Assembly: GCF_034653355.1 (NCBI RefSeq)
Contig: NZ_JAYEER010000001.1
Span: 806,001-870,000 of the forward strand
Origin: Nitrospirillum sp034653355
GTDB taxonomy: Bacteria; Pseudomonadota; Alphaproteobacteria; Azospirillales; Azospirillaceae
DNA: 64,000 bases
Direction of reading: 5' to 3'
A program made the translations under genes and the position numbers. Of this stretch, positions 1 to 9,300 are shown in pieces. Below the pieces are notes generated by a model. That model worked only from the letters and a program-made list of their open reading frames with translations. It searched no databases and was not told where the DNA came from. Positions within the stretch are counted from its first letter, which is position 1, and each line of letters begins with the position of its first letter.

Positions 1-227
1 AGGGCGGCGGCACCGGCCAAGCTGCCCTGCCAGCCGTCGTCCCGCGCCAGGTCGGCCTGGATGACGGTCAGGTCCGGGTGCATGCGCGCCAGGGCCGGGG
101 TGTTGGCCGGGTGCTTGTCGATGCAGACGATGTTGGTATAGCCGGCGTCCTTCAAGCGAACCACCAGGTTCTGGCCCACCAGGCCGGCGGCCCCGGTGAT
201 GACGATCTTGTCAGTGCGGCTGACCAT
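1..227 (-). CDS. NAD-dependent epimerase/dehydratase, 5' part only
   Basis: The translated start reads MVSRTDKIVITGAAGLVG, giving the GxxGxxG Rossmann NAD-binding motif of extended short-chain dehydrogenases, followed by an acidic residue in CIDKH at the end of the second strand. Only about 75 residues are in the window, so substrate cannot be told. It is the last visible gene of the minus-strand operon after the dprE1/dprE2-like pair, so a sugar-nucleotide or lipid-linked sugar substrate is likely (inference). I chose the ATG at 227 because AGGA lies five bases before it. In-frame ATGs at 245 and 263 also exist; the one at 263 overlaps the upstream stop as TGATG and would add 12 residues. 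Confidence 0.8.
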   Translation of the reverse strand, partial: MVSRTDKIVITGAAGLVGQNLVVRLKDAGYTNIVCIDKHPANTPALARMHPDLTVIQADLARDDGWQGSLAGAAA

Positions 228-242
228 CAAATTCCTATCCGT

Positions 243-278
243 CATCAGATTTTCATACGCCATCAGATTTTCATACGA
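243..278. repeat. 18-bp tandem duplication across the end of the dprE2-like gene
   Basis: Positions 243-260 and 261-278 are the same 18-mer with 17 of 18 identical bases. On the coding (minus) strand each copy contains ATGAAAATCTGATG, so the stop region of the upstream gene and a TGATG start context are duplicated. The duplication creates extra in-frame start codons for the following epimerase gene. Confidence 0.85.
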
Positions 279-1015
279 TTGAAGACGACGCCCGGCAGGT
301 TGCGGATGATCATCATGATGCCCATCCAGAACCAGGGGGTGTAGAGGGTGGTGACGCCCCTTTGGGCGGCCTTGTCGATGTCGGCCGCCACCTTGTCCGG
401 CGTGGCCCACAGCGGCCCGCCCTTCGCCAGGCCGTCGGTCATGGGCGTGTCGATGAAACCGGGCTTCACCGTCAGCACCTTGATGTTCGTGCCGGCGAAG
501 CGGTGGGCCATGCCCTGCGCGAACAGGGCCAGGCCGCCCTTGGCGGCGCCGTAGACATAATTGGACTGGCGGCCCCGATCGCCCGCCACCGAAGATATCG
601 CGATCAGCGTGCCCTGGCCCTGGCGCTCCAGGTGGTTGGCGGCGACGGTCAGCCAAGCGCAGGCACTGGTCATGTTGGTGGTCAACTGGCGGGCCATCTC
701 GCCCGTGTCGGCCTCGGCCGCCTTCTGGTCACCCAGGATGCCATACGCCAGCAGCACGGTGTCCACTCGGCCGTCCAGCGTGGCTGCCATCCCGGCCCAG
801 GCGGCATCGAAGCCGGCCGCGGGCGTCGCCAGGTCCAGCACCGCGACCTGGGCGTCCGCGGCCCCTCGGGCCTTCAAATCGGCGGCGATGGCGTCCAGTC
901 GGCGGGCGTCGCGGCCGGCCAGCACCAGCCGGGCGCCCCGGCCGGCATGCAGACGGGCATAACGTTCCGCCACGGCGGAGGTCGCACCCAGGATCACCAC
1001 GGTCTGCCCGGTCAT
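263..1015 (-). CDS. SDR-family reductase, DprE2-like (decaprenylphospho-2-keto-arabinose reductase type)
   Basis: This 250-residue short-chain dehydrogenase begins MTGQTVVILGATSAVAERYA, with the GATSAVAE variant of the NAD(P)-binding motif seen in DprE2 and relatives, and keeps the catalytic YxxxK as YGAAK after the SSVAGDRGRQ segment. DprE2 reduces the 2-keto intermediate made by DprE1 to give polyprenyl-phospho-arabinose. The C-terminus is hydrophobic (WFWMGIMMIIRNLPG), as in membrane-attached DprE2 proteins. A GTG at 1024 overlaps the upstream stop (GTGA) and could be the translated start through coupling, adding three residues. The pairing with an adjacent DprE1-like oxidase strongly supports the call; the exact lipid carrier is not known. 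Confidence 0.85.
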   Translation of the reverse strand: MTGQTVVILGATSAVAERYARLHAGRGARLVLAGRDARRLDAIAADLKARGAADAQVAVLDLATPAAGFDAAWAGMAATLDGRVDTVLLAYGILGDQKAAEADTGEMARQLTTNMTSACAWLTVAANHLERQGQGTLIAISSVAGDRGRQSNYVYGAAKGGLALFAQGMAHRFAGTNIKVLTVKPGFIDTPMTDGLAKGGPLWATPDKVAADIDKAAQRGVTTLYTPWFWMGIMMIIRNLPGVVFNRMKI

Positions 1016-1020
1016 CGCGT

Positions 1021-2358
1021 TCACGCCTGTTTGCTGATTTGAGGGGCCTGTTCCATCCGCCGCCAGAAGTCGGACATGAAGGCGGGGTCCATGTGGCGCT
1101 TGAATTCCGCCACGGCGGGATAACCGGCGGCGAACAAGTCCGCCGGCATGCGTGCGTCCTTGGCGGGGTAGAGCCGGCCGCCGGCGGCCGCCACCGTGCG
1201 GTCCAGATCCGCCATCAGGGCCAGGGTGCGCGGCCCCTGGTTGGGAAAGTCCAGTGCCAGGGTGGTCCCCGCCATGGGGAAGGACAGCAACCCGGCGGGG
1301 GCGATGTCCCCGAAGTTCTTCAGCACCACCAGGCACGACCCCGTGCCTGACGCCGCGATGCGGGTCAGAAGCTCCGTCACCGCCGCGCGCGCCACGGCCG
1401 GCGGCACCACGCACTGGTACTGGTAAAAGCCCCGGGGTCCGTAGACGCGGTTCCAGTGGTGCACGCCGTCCAGGGGATAGAAGAAGCTGTCGAAATGGTG
1501 GCGGCCGCTGAAGCTCGCGCCCGGCCTGTTGTAATAGGCGGCATTGAAGGCGCGCAGGCTGAGGCCGTTGATCAGGCTGACGGGCGGGGTCAGGGGCACC
1601 GCCAGCTTGGCACCCGCCGGCTGGGCGACGCGGGGACCATCCGGCGCGTGGCGCCCCCGGGAAAAGATGCCCCGGCCCAAGGTGGCGCCCTGGCTCAGGC
1701 AGTCCACCCAGGCCACGCTGTAGGTCCAGTCCGCGCTTTCCGCCGCCAGGTCAAAAAAGCGGTCGACATGGTCGAAGCGGATGTTCTCCACCTCCATGTC
1801 GGAAGAGGCGATGGCCTGCAGCCGGATTTCCACCCATTCGATCAGCCCGGTCAGGCCCAGGCCGCCGACGGTGGCGCGGAACAGGTCGGCGTTCCTGTCG
1901 GGTGCGCACTCCAGCAGGGTGCCGTCGGACCGGCGCAGGCCCAAAGCGCGCACATGGTGGCCGAAGCTGCCGGCGGTGTGGTGGTTCTTGCCGTGCACGT
2001 CGTTGGCCACGGCGCCGCCCAGGGTCACGAATTTGGTGCCGGGAGTCACGGCCACGAACCAGCCGCGTGGCACGGTGATGGTGTGGAGATCCGCCAAGCT
2101 CAGGCCCGCGTCCGCCCGCAGCACGCCGGTGGCCGTGTCGAAGGCGTGGCAGCGGTCCATGCGCCGGGTGACCAGCAGGCCGCCGCCGGCGTTCAGCGGA
2201 CTGTCGCCGTAGGATCGGCCCAGGCCGTACCCCAGCACACTGCCGGCCTTGTCGACCAGCGCGGATAACAAGGGGGCCGCTTCTTCGCGGAAGGTGGGCG
2301 TCGACACCTCGTGCTCTATCGTCCCCAGATTTCCCCAGGATGTGATCGTCTGGCGCAT
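1021..2358 (-). CDS. FAD-binding oxidoreductase, DprE1-like (decaprenylphospho-ribose 2-oxidase type)
   Basis: The 445-residue protein has an N-terminal FAD-binding PCMH domain with GYGLGRSYGD and the FAD-contacting VHGKNHH block near residue 125, both typical of DprE1 of mycobacteria and its Gram-negative relatives, followed by a C-terminal ALO-like substrate domain. DprE1 oxidises polyprenylphosphoryl-ribose at C2. The reductase gene starts at or overlaps its stop, and the UbiA gene ends three bases before its start, so the three are one operon. The cysteine targeted by benzothiazinones in mycobacteria was not checked by alignment. Related oxidase/reductase pairs also serve D-arabinosylation of Nod factors and pili, so the acceptor is open. 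Confidence 0.88.
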   Translation of the reverse strand: MRQTITSWGNLGTIEHEVSTPTFREEAAPLLSALVDKAGSVLGYGLGRSYGDSPLNAGGGLLVTRRMDRCHAFDTATGVLRADAGLSLADLHTITVPRGWFVAVTPGTKFVTLGGAVANDVHGKNHHTAGSFGHHVRALGLRRSDGTLLECAPDRNADLFRATVGGLGLTGLIEWVEIRLQAIASSDMEVENIRFDHVDRFFDLAAESADWTYSVAWVDCLSQGATLGRGIFSRGRHAPDGPRVAQPAGAKLAVPLTPPVSLINGLSLRAFNAAYYNRPGASFSGRHHFDSFFYPLDGVHHWNRVYGPRGFYQYQCVVPPAVARAAVTELLTRIAASGTGSCLVVLKNFGDIAPAGLLSFPMAGTTLALDFPNQGPRTLALMADLDRTVAAAGGRLYPAKDARMPADLFAAGYPAVAEFKRHMDPAFMSDFWRRMEQAPQISKQA

Positions 2359-2361
2359 GGA

Positions 2362-3810
2362 TCAGATGGCCGCCAGGACGATGGCCACCATGATGGCGCC
2401 GGTGATCAGGCTCGTGCGATCGGTGGCGGCGAACACGACGGGGTCGTCATGCAGCTCACCGCGATGGGCCAGCAGCAGCAGCCGGCTGATCCAATACAGG
2501 AGGGGCGCGCAGGCCAGCCATAGCAGCGATGGATTGCGATAGAGGACGTGGACTTCCGGGCTGTTGAAATACAGCGCCAGCACCAGGACGGAACAATAAC
2601 CACTGGCGCTGGCCAGGCCGGACAGGATGCTGAGATCCTCGAGCCGATAGCCGCGACCCTTGGGATTGCCTTTGTTCGCCTTCAAGCTGCCGACCAGCTC
2701 GATATAGCGCTTGATCAAGGCCAGGCAGAGAAAGACGAACACCGAGAAACCCAGCAGCCAGGCAGATGACGGGCGGTCGATAGCGGCGCTGCCCGCCAGG
2801 ATGCGCATGGTATAGAGTCCGGCCAGTGTCAGCACATCGATCAGCATGTGACGCTTGAGATGCAGGGAGTAGGCCAGGGTGATGACGTAATAGGCGCCCA
2901 GGACGGCAAGGAAATTGGTGGACACCCCCAGGCCGCACAAGGCGGAAACACCCAGCAGCAGGGGGGCCAGGACGGCACCCTGGATCAAGGGTAAACGCCC
3001 GCTGGCCAGGGGCCGGTTGCGTTTGGTGGAATGAGCACGGTCGTTGGGCAGATCAAGCAGGTCGTTCAACAGGTAGGCGCTGGAGGCGGCCAGGCTGAAG
3101 GCCAAGGCCGCCAGCAGGCTGGCCGCGATGGTGTGGGCGTTCAGCTCGTGGCTGGCCAGCAGCGGCACGAACACCAGTAGGTTCTTCAGCCACTGATGCA
3201 CGCGGGCGGCTTTTAGATATATCTTGATCCCAGTCTTGGGCACCGCCAGTTCTAGGGTGTCCTGATGTTCGGCCTTCAACCGCTGGATCAGGCGGGTGGA
3301 TGCGTTGGTGACGATCGCCCTGCGGCTGCAGCGCCAGACCGCGAAATCCACCCAATCGTTGCCGATATAATCGAAACCGTGCCGACCGAATTCGCGGCAA
3401 AGGGCTTCGGCCTTGGCTTTGCCTGACAGGTTGAGGGCCTCATTCGAACCGAAGACGCCATCGGTGAAACCCAGATGCCGCGCCAGCGCCCGCACCAGCC
3501 GATGGTTGGACGCGGAGGCCAAGTAAATACGGCGGCCCTTTGCTTTTTCTTCAAGAAGAAAGTCAACCACAGGCTGATTTAAAGGCAGCGTCGTGATGTC
3601 GAGGTCAGCGTTGTTGGCCAGATAATCCTTCAGCCATGCCTTGCTGCGCAGCGGCAAACGCCAGACGCCCAGGGCAGCTAACGGCTTGGTGACCAGAAGG
3701 GTTAAGAAACTTTCAATAAGAAGATCAGACCTGATGAGGGTGCCGTCGATGTCAACCACCAACGGTACTTCGGCATCATGCGGTAAGGACTTGCTTTCAG
3801 CACCACTCAT
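2362..3810 (-). CDS. HAD phosphatase-UbiA prenyltransferase fusion (polyprenyl-phosphate phosphoribosyltransferase type)
   Basis: Residues 1 to about 200 form a haloacid dehalogenase domain with the nucleophile motif DIDGT (Asp20, Asp22) and the later GNDWVDFAV loop that supplies acidic residues. Residues from about 205 to 482 are a polytopic UbiA domain with the first aspartate motif NDLLDLPNDRAHSTKRNRP and many hydrophobic helices. UbiA proteins of this type transfer phosphoribose from PRPP to a polyprenyl phosphate; the fused HAD domain would remove the 5-phosphate, giving the DprE1 substrate. That combines two steps that are separate proteins in mycobacteria. It is the first gene of the operon; its ATG is followed upstream by an AT-richer 556-base gap. 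Confidence 0.87.
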   Translation of the reverse strand: MSGAESKSLPHDAEVPLVVDIDGTLIRSDLLIESFLTLLVTKPLAALGVWRLPLRSKAWLKDYLANNADLDITTLPLNQPVVDFLLEEKAKGRRIYLASASNHRLVRALARHLGFTDGVFGSNEALNLSGKAKAEALCREFGRHGFDYIGNDWVDFAVWRCSRRAIVTNASTRLIQRLKAEHQDTLELAVPKTGIKIYLKAARVHQWLKNLLVFVPLLASHELNAHTIAASLLAALAFSLAASSAYLLNDLLDLPNDRAHSTKRNRPLASGRLPLIQGAVLAPLLLGVSALCGLGVSTNFLAVLGAYYVITLAYSLHLKRHMLIDVLTLAGLYTMRILAGSAAIDRPSSAWLLGFSVFVFLCLALIKRYIELVGSLKANKGNPKGRGYRLEDLSILSGLASASGYCSVLVLALYFNSPEVHVLYRNPSLLWLACAPLLYWISRLLLLAHRGELHDDPVVFAATDRTSLITGAIMVAIVLAAI

Positions 3811-4366
3811 CGACTGGGGGGTTCCCGTGATATGATGGCCAGCGCGTTGATTATCTGCGAGAAAGTATATTCGACCATGATCTGGGCCATGAAACCATCT
3901 GGGCGGACAAGAGCCATAGGCGCCGTCCAGGCGTCAATCTTTTAATATCCGGCTTTATACCGCGGTGGCATTGGTTCGGATATGGTTGACCGAGTGGCCG
4001 GGGCACGGGGCTTTGGAAACCGAATCGCTGCACCTGCGAATGCCCGTTGGCCCACTTCCGCTCTCGAATGCCCCTCCAGCCCTGCGGATTTGCCGAAGGT
4101 TATAAGCCTAATGGCCTAAAAGCCCTCTCCGCTTGTCGGTCGCTTTTCTTTGGCAGATATGCCTTGCCGGCTTACATCTAAAATTAAGGCGATAATCTTC
4201 TTGAATCCGACTTGTGCACCGGAACCCACGTGAATTATATCTAACTCCACGCGGGACTGGCGGAACGCGTTAATAAATTCGCCAAGGGGTTTTAACTGAC
4301 GCGTCAGTGCCGCAGCGGGCTGCGGCTCTATAGCCATAAGCGACGTTTTAGCGGGGGTATTAAAAT
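3811..4366. other. Intergenic region between divergent UbiA and RTX genes
   Basis: This 556-base stretch is less GC-rich than its surroundings. It separates two divergently transcribed genes, so it must carry both promoters. Short open frames on the minus strand (60 and 73 codons) show no recognisable protein and no good ribosome site. The only clear structure is the pair of palindromes at 4295-4326. Confidence 0.6.
4295..4326. promoter_or_regulatory. Two abutting palindromes upstream of the RTX gene
   Basis: Positions 4295-4308 read ACTGACGCGTCAGT, a perfect 14-bp palindrome. It is immediately followed by 4309-4326, GCCGCAGC-GG-GCTGCGGC, a perfect inverted repeat of eight bases per arm. They lie 41 to 72 bases before the RTX start codon, where a dimeric regulator or a 5' leader hairpin would act. 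No regulator is identified. Confidence 0.5.
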
Positions 4367-5350
4367 ATGCCGACTCTCTCCGGTGGTAACGGTACGGTTA
4401 CCTTCTCGACGGCTCCGACCATTTCGCAGGCAGACCAGAACAAAATCACGACGGCTCTGTCCAACGTTCTCGCGAACACCTCCGGCACGCTGAGCCTCAC
4501 CACCGCCGCGCCGACGTCGTCCAACACCCCGACGCAGACCCTGTCTTCTACCATCACCTTTGGCACGTCGACCGTGACCTCGGTCAGCAGCGTTGTCGTC
4601 AGCGGGGGCTCCACGTCCAACCCGACCCTGGCCTCTGTCGATCTGTCCCAGGTGGCCGCCGGTACCAGCACCGGCAGTACCGTCGTGACCAACGTCGTGG
4701 CTGACAGCAGTCTCACCTCCGTCGTGCTGACCGGCACCGCTGCCGGCAACACCACCGCCCTGTTCCTGGACGCCAGCTCTGGCGGCAAGGTCGTCGTCGG
4801 CGACTCCGGCAACGACTTCCTGGTGCTGAGCGGTGGGTCGGGCACTGGCTCGGGTGGCGTGAACACCGTCGTCGCCGGTACCGGTAATGACAGCGTCATC
4901 GGCTCCTCCACTAACGATATCATCAGCTCCAGCGCGGGCAACGACATCATCAACGGCGGTGCCGGCAACGACGTCATCGACGGTCGGTCCAGCTCCGGCT
5001 TCGACACCCTGGGGGGTGGCGCCGGGGACGACACCATTTATGCCAGCACTGGCGGCAGCTACATCATCGGCGAGTCGGGCAACGACAGCCTGGTTGGCGG
5101 CGCCGGCAAGGACACCTTCATTTTCAGCCCGGGCAGCGGCAGCGACACGGTCGCCGGCTTCGACGCGACGAAGGATGTGCTGGGCTTCACCAGCACCAAT
5201 TACGGTGGCAAGTCGCTGGACCTCGGTTCGCTGATCAGCAACGCCACGGTCAGCAACGGCAACACCATCCTGACCCTGCCGGACGGCAGCACCATTACCG
5301 TTCAGGGTGCCACGGGCGTGAACATCAACTGGTTCATCAGCAAGGGCTGA
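4367..5350 (+). CDS. RTX calcium-binding protein, probable type I secretion substrate
   Basis: The 327-residue acidic, Gly/Ser/Thr/Asn-rich protein carries degenerate nonapeptide RTX repeats in its second half (GTGNDSVIG, SAGNDIING, GAGNDVIDG, GAGDDTIYA, ESGNDSLVG, GAGKDTFIF) and ends with the module DTVAGFDATKDVLGF that usually follows the last repeat. RTX proteins fold outside the cell on binding calcium and leave through type I secretion with an uncleaved C-terminal signal; no N-terminal signal peptide is present here, consistent with that. The N-terminal half has no recognised domain. No ABC exporter lies nearby. GGGGG precedes the ATG at good spacing and an intrinsic terminator follows, so it is a single-gene unit. 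An adhesin or surface-matrix role is inference. Confidence 0.85.
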   Translation: MPTLSGGNGTVTFSTAPTISQADQNKITTALSNVLANTSGTLSLTTAAPTSSNTPTQTLSSTITFGTSTVTSVSSVVVSGGSTSNPTLASVDLSQVAAGTSTGSTVVTNVVADSSLTSVVLTGTAAGNTTALFLDASSGGKVVVGDSGNDFLVLSGGSGTGSGGVNTVVAGTGNDSVIGSSTNDIISSSAGNDIINGGAGNDVIDGRSSSGFDTLGGGAGDDTIYASTGGSYIIGESGNDSLVGGAGKDTFIFSPGSGSDTVAGFDATKDVLGFTSTNYGGKSLDLGSLISNATVSNGNTILTLPDGSTITVQGATGVNINWFISKG

Positions 5351-5374
5351 TCCAGTCGCCTATACATGAGTTAC

Positions 5375-5403
5375 ACTATGGCGGGCCACGTGCCCGCCAT
5401 AGT
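5375..5403 (+). terminator. Rho-independent terminator after the RTX gene
   Basis: A perfect 12-bp stem (ACTATGGCGGGC, 5375-5386, with its complement at 5392-5403) closes a five-base loop 24 bases after the RTX stop; a short T-rich run CGTTTCT follows. It also shows that the longer upstream reading of the next gene, which would begin inside this region, is not real. Confidence 0.8.
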
Positions 5404-5491
5404 CGTTTCTACGCCATGGTCCTTCTTGCATTCGAGTTTATTCCAGGGCAGGGTGCGGGTGCTTCCTGCTCCTTTCTGTGTTGGTAGACCC

Positions 5492-6295
5492 ATGCAGCCT
5501 AATATCTTGGCGCCAGCCGGCACGACGGCGGTGACGACTCCTGCCCCGAGTGGCGATCCGGTGCGCGCGACGCCCAAGGTCATGGCCCTGCCGGCGGGGA
5601 CCTATTACATTACCGCCCGTTTCGGCATCGAAGGACGGCAGCAGGTCAAGGGCGTGAATTTTCCTTGTGTCCAGCTTTCCTCACTGCCGGAACCTGGGCG
5701 CAAGGCCTTGCAATTCCTGACTCCCGACGGTCTCAGCACGTCGACATGGATCGGTGGGTCGGACGGTGTCGCCGTCCTGGTCACGGCGGATTCGGCACCA
5801 TTGCTGCTCACCACGTTGACGCTGAACGGCCAGCTCTCGTCTTCGGTCGCCATCGGTGTGCAGCGGCTGGGCGATGAGACGGTTCCCGCCAATATTGAGG
5901 TGCGCCTGGTCGCCCATATCCAACGCCTGGGAGATCAGGCTTTTGCCGGGGGCGAGTGGGCTTCGGCGGGGGATCACCTTTTGTGGCTCGAAGGGTTCAC
6001 GGTTGTCGGTTCCCCCGAGCTGGCCGATGGCCTGGAATACTGCGCCGCCAACCCGATCGACCAAGCGGGCACCTGGGTGAAGGCCGGCACGCTGGCAGGA
6101 ACCCGAGGCCGCGGCCTGCCCCTGCTGGGCGCCAGCTTCCGCTTGGTGGGGCCGTTGGCCGCTACCCACCGCGTGGACTATACGTTGCGTTTTCTTCGCC
6201 AAGGCGACGTCAACGGCCAGGAGGGAGTGCTGTGCCGCTCCAACCAGCCCCAGGATCCCCTGATGGCGATGAAGGTCGCGGTTCTGCCGCGCTGA
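5492..6295 (+). CDS. Protein of unknown function in the glycosyltransferase cluster
   Basis: I do not recognise this 267-residue protein. From MQPNILAPAGTTAV it has no signal peptide or membrane segment. It is rich in beta-strand-like alternation (TYYITARFGIEGRQQ, VAVLVTADSAPLLLTTLTLNG) and ends with residues typical of a beta-sandwich, which hints at a carbohydrate- or surface-binding fold, but that is only an impression. The frame is open further upstream to 5366, yet that stretch holds the RTX terminator, so I take the ATG at 5492 preceded by GGTAG. The next gene follows within 13 bases, so it is probably co-transcribed with the glycosyltransferases. Confidence 0.65.
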   Translation: MQPNILAPAGTTAVTTPAPSGDPVRATPKVMALPAGTYYITARFGIEGRQQVKGVNFPCVQLSSLPEPGRKALQFLTPDGLSTSTWIGGSDGVAVLVTADSAPLLLTTLTLNGQLSSSVAIGVQRLGDETVPANIEVRLVAHIQRLGDQAFAGGEWASAGDHLLWLEGFTVVGSPELADGLEYCAANPIDQAGTWVKAGTLAGTRGRGLPLLGASFRLVGPLAATHRVDYTLRFLRQGDVNGQEGVLCRSNQPQDPLMAMKVAVLPR

Positions 6296-6308
6296 AGCGA
6301 TCCGCGTG

Positions 6309-9300
6309 ATGTCCGACTCATCTCCTCCCGTCCGGGATCAGACGCTGGCGGACATGGACGCGGCTTTGGCCCGAAATGACTATGATGCGGCCATGGCCTT
6401 GGGCTGGGCTGCCCTGGCCGCGCCCCAGACGCGGCTTGCCGCGCTACGGGGGCTGGTACACGCCGCCCTGGGGGCCGGGCGGTTGGAGGAGGCCGCTCAC
6501 TACGCCGGCCGTTTGGTCCAGGGCGGCCGAATCGCGGTCGATGTCGTCCTCGAAGGCGTCGTCGCCCTGAGCCAGGGACGGCCAAGTCAAGCCGCGGCCT
6601 GCTTCACCCGCGCCTTGGAAATGGACAGCACCCATCCCTTGGCGGCGGTTGGCCTGTTCCAGGTGCTGTCGGCGTCCCCTGATGACCTGGCGGCCGCCCT
6701 GGGTCAGCTTGTTCCCGCCCTCTGCTGGAACGCCGAAACCAACGACACCTGTCTCGCCGCGTTAAGGGCTCTGGTGGCGGCGGGTACCGTGCCCGCCGTG
6801 ATCCACTCCCGCGCCGGCCGGATCGAGGGCATCGCCGCGGCTTCCGGGACACAAGCGGCCCTGATATGGAATGGCCTGACGGTGGAACAGACCACCCTGT
6901 CCCCTGAGCCGCAAGATCCCCGCGTTTGCTTGTTCAGTTTCACCGCCCCGCCCGACTTGGCCGGGCGGGCCTTGTTCCAGGTCACCGTGAATGGCGTGCC
7001 GGCCTGTGGCGCGCCCCTATCGGGTGCCGCGACCCGGCCGCCCCGCCTGATGGCGCGGTTCACCCGGACACCCGGTGCCGGGATGCCGGATTCCGCTCTT
7101 CCAGATGGTGCCGAATGGTCGGTGCGGGCCTGGGACGCGGCCTATCCGGCGCGACCCGTCGCCCTTGACCTGGTGGATGGGGACGGCCAGGCACAGCGAC
7201 TGGTCTTCCGGCCGGAGCAGGGGGGCGCGCGGCCGGCCGAGCCCCAGACGGTGCGGATGGCGCAGGGCCTACGGCCGCTCTTTCCCGCCACCGGCGAACC
7301 CGCCTATTGGCAGGGCGGCGTGCTGCCTGGCGAGGAGACGGTCCGGCACCGCGTGGCTGTCGCCTGCGGAGCGCGGCCGGTGGACATCATCGTCCCCATC
7401 TATGGCGATGCCGTTGCGACGCGGGCCTGCTTGGCGGCGCTGCGTGGTACCGTGGCGCGGGAGCGGTGCGGTTTGGCCGTTGAAGTCATCCTGATCGCCG
7501 ATGGTCCCGCGGACGCGGCCGTGACGGCCCTTGTGGATGAGGTGGCGACCCAAGGCTGGGTGACGGTGCTGCGCAATCCCGGCAACCTTGGGTTCGTGCG
7601 GACGGCCAACCGGGGGATGGCCCTGCACCCCGATCGCGACGTGGTCCTTCTGAACGCCGACGCCGTGGTGCATGGTGACTGGCTGCGCCGCCTGGCCGCG
7701 GCGGCCTACGGCGATGCCGTCATCGGGACGGTGACCCCGCTGTCCAACGATGCCACCATTCTCAGCTATCCCGATGTCGCGGGGACCCCCCTGGCCGACA
7801 TATCGGTGCCTTTCCTGGACGGTCTGGCCGCCGCCGCGCTGCCGGGCCGGGTGGCGGATGTGCCGACGGGCGTGGGGTTTTGCCTCTATATCCGGCGCGA
7901 CTGTCTGGATGACGTGGGCTATTTCGATGCCGGAACATTCGGCCAGGGCTATGGTGAGGAGAATGATTTCTGCTGGCGGGCGCGGACGCGGGGCTGGCGC
8001 AACGTGGTGGCGCTGGACACGCTGGTCGGCCATGTCGGCGGTTCCTCCTTCGGCGGGGAGAAGGAGGAACGCATCGCGGCGGCCCTGACGGCCCTGGACC
8101 AACGGCATCCTGACTATCAGCCCGCCGTCCACGCCTTCATCGCGGCCAATCCGCTGCTGCCGGCCCGGCGCGCCCTGGATGTGGCCTGGGCGCGCGCGCT
8201 GGGGCCGCAGACCTGCCTGGTCCTCTGTCCCGTCCTGGGTGGCGGCACGGATCGTTTCGTCGATGGCCAAGTTGCCGCGTTGAGGGCGCAGGGCATCGGT
8301 GTGGTGGTGTTGCGGCCGGAGGGTTGGGGAGGCGAGGCCGGGAAGGCGCCCCGCGTCCGGCTGGAAATCGCCGGCGCCCCGCAATTGCGATCCCTGGTGT
8401 ATGAAGGCTTGGCGGCCTTGCCGGATCTGCGGCGCGATTTGCTGGCCTTGGGCGTGGCCCGAGTGGCCGTGCACCATGTCATGGGCGTGCCGGCCGCGCT
8501 GCTGGCGCTGCTGACCGGCCAGTGGCCATACGAGGCGCATGTTCACGATTACGTCTGGTACTGCCCGCGCATCAATCTGGTGGATGGCGGCGGCCGTTAT
8601 TGCGGTGAACCGGCGGTGGCCGTGTGCGAAGCATGCGTGCGTGACAACGGCCATTCCCTGCTGTCCGAGGACCTGTCGGGGGATCTGCCGGTCGCGGCTT
8701 GGCGCCGGTCCATGGTGGCCTTTCTGGCGGGGGCCCGTTGGGTGATTTGCCCCACCCAGGACACGGCGCGTCGCCTGGCGGCCCAGTTCCCCACCGCCGG
8801 GCTCCGCCTGGTGGTGCAGGCGCATCCGGACCACGATGTCCCGCCCCTGGAACCCGCGCCGGCCCGGCCGCAGATGGTCCGGGTGGCTGTCGTCGGCGCC
8901 ATTGGTGAGGCCAAAGGATACGACGTCCTGCTGGCGTGCGCCCATGATGCCCGGGCCCGGAACTTGCCGCTGGAATTCCTGCTGGTGGGCTATGGGCAGG
9001 ACAACGACCTGCTGCTGCAAACGGGGCGCGTCCGTGTGACCGGATTCTACGCGAAGGATGAGGGGATTGGGCTGATACGCGCGAACCACGCCCATTTGGG
9101 GTTCCTTCCTTCCGTCTGGCCTGAAACCTGGTCCTATACGCTCACGGAAATGCTGGCCGCCGGCCTTATGGTCGCCGCCTTTGACCTGGGCGCCCAGGCC
9201 GAACGCCTGCGGACGCTCGGCCGTGGCATGCTGCTGCCCCTGGGGATGCCGGCGCCGCGGATCAATGATGCCCTGTTGGAATTGGCGCGCCGCCAGGGGA

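Noticed and set aside
4116..4337. 73-codon minus-strand frame upstream of the RTX gene
   Set aside because: No ribosome site, covers the palindromes, and the translation resembles no known family.
5366..5491. N-terminal extension of the unknown protein at 5492
   Set aside because: It runs through the RTX terminator hairpin and has no ribosome site, so the ATG at 5492 is preferred.
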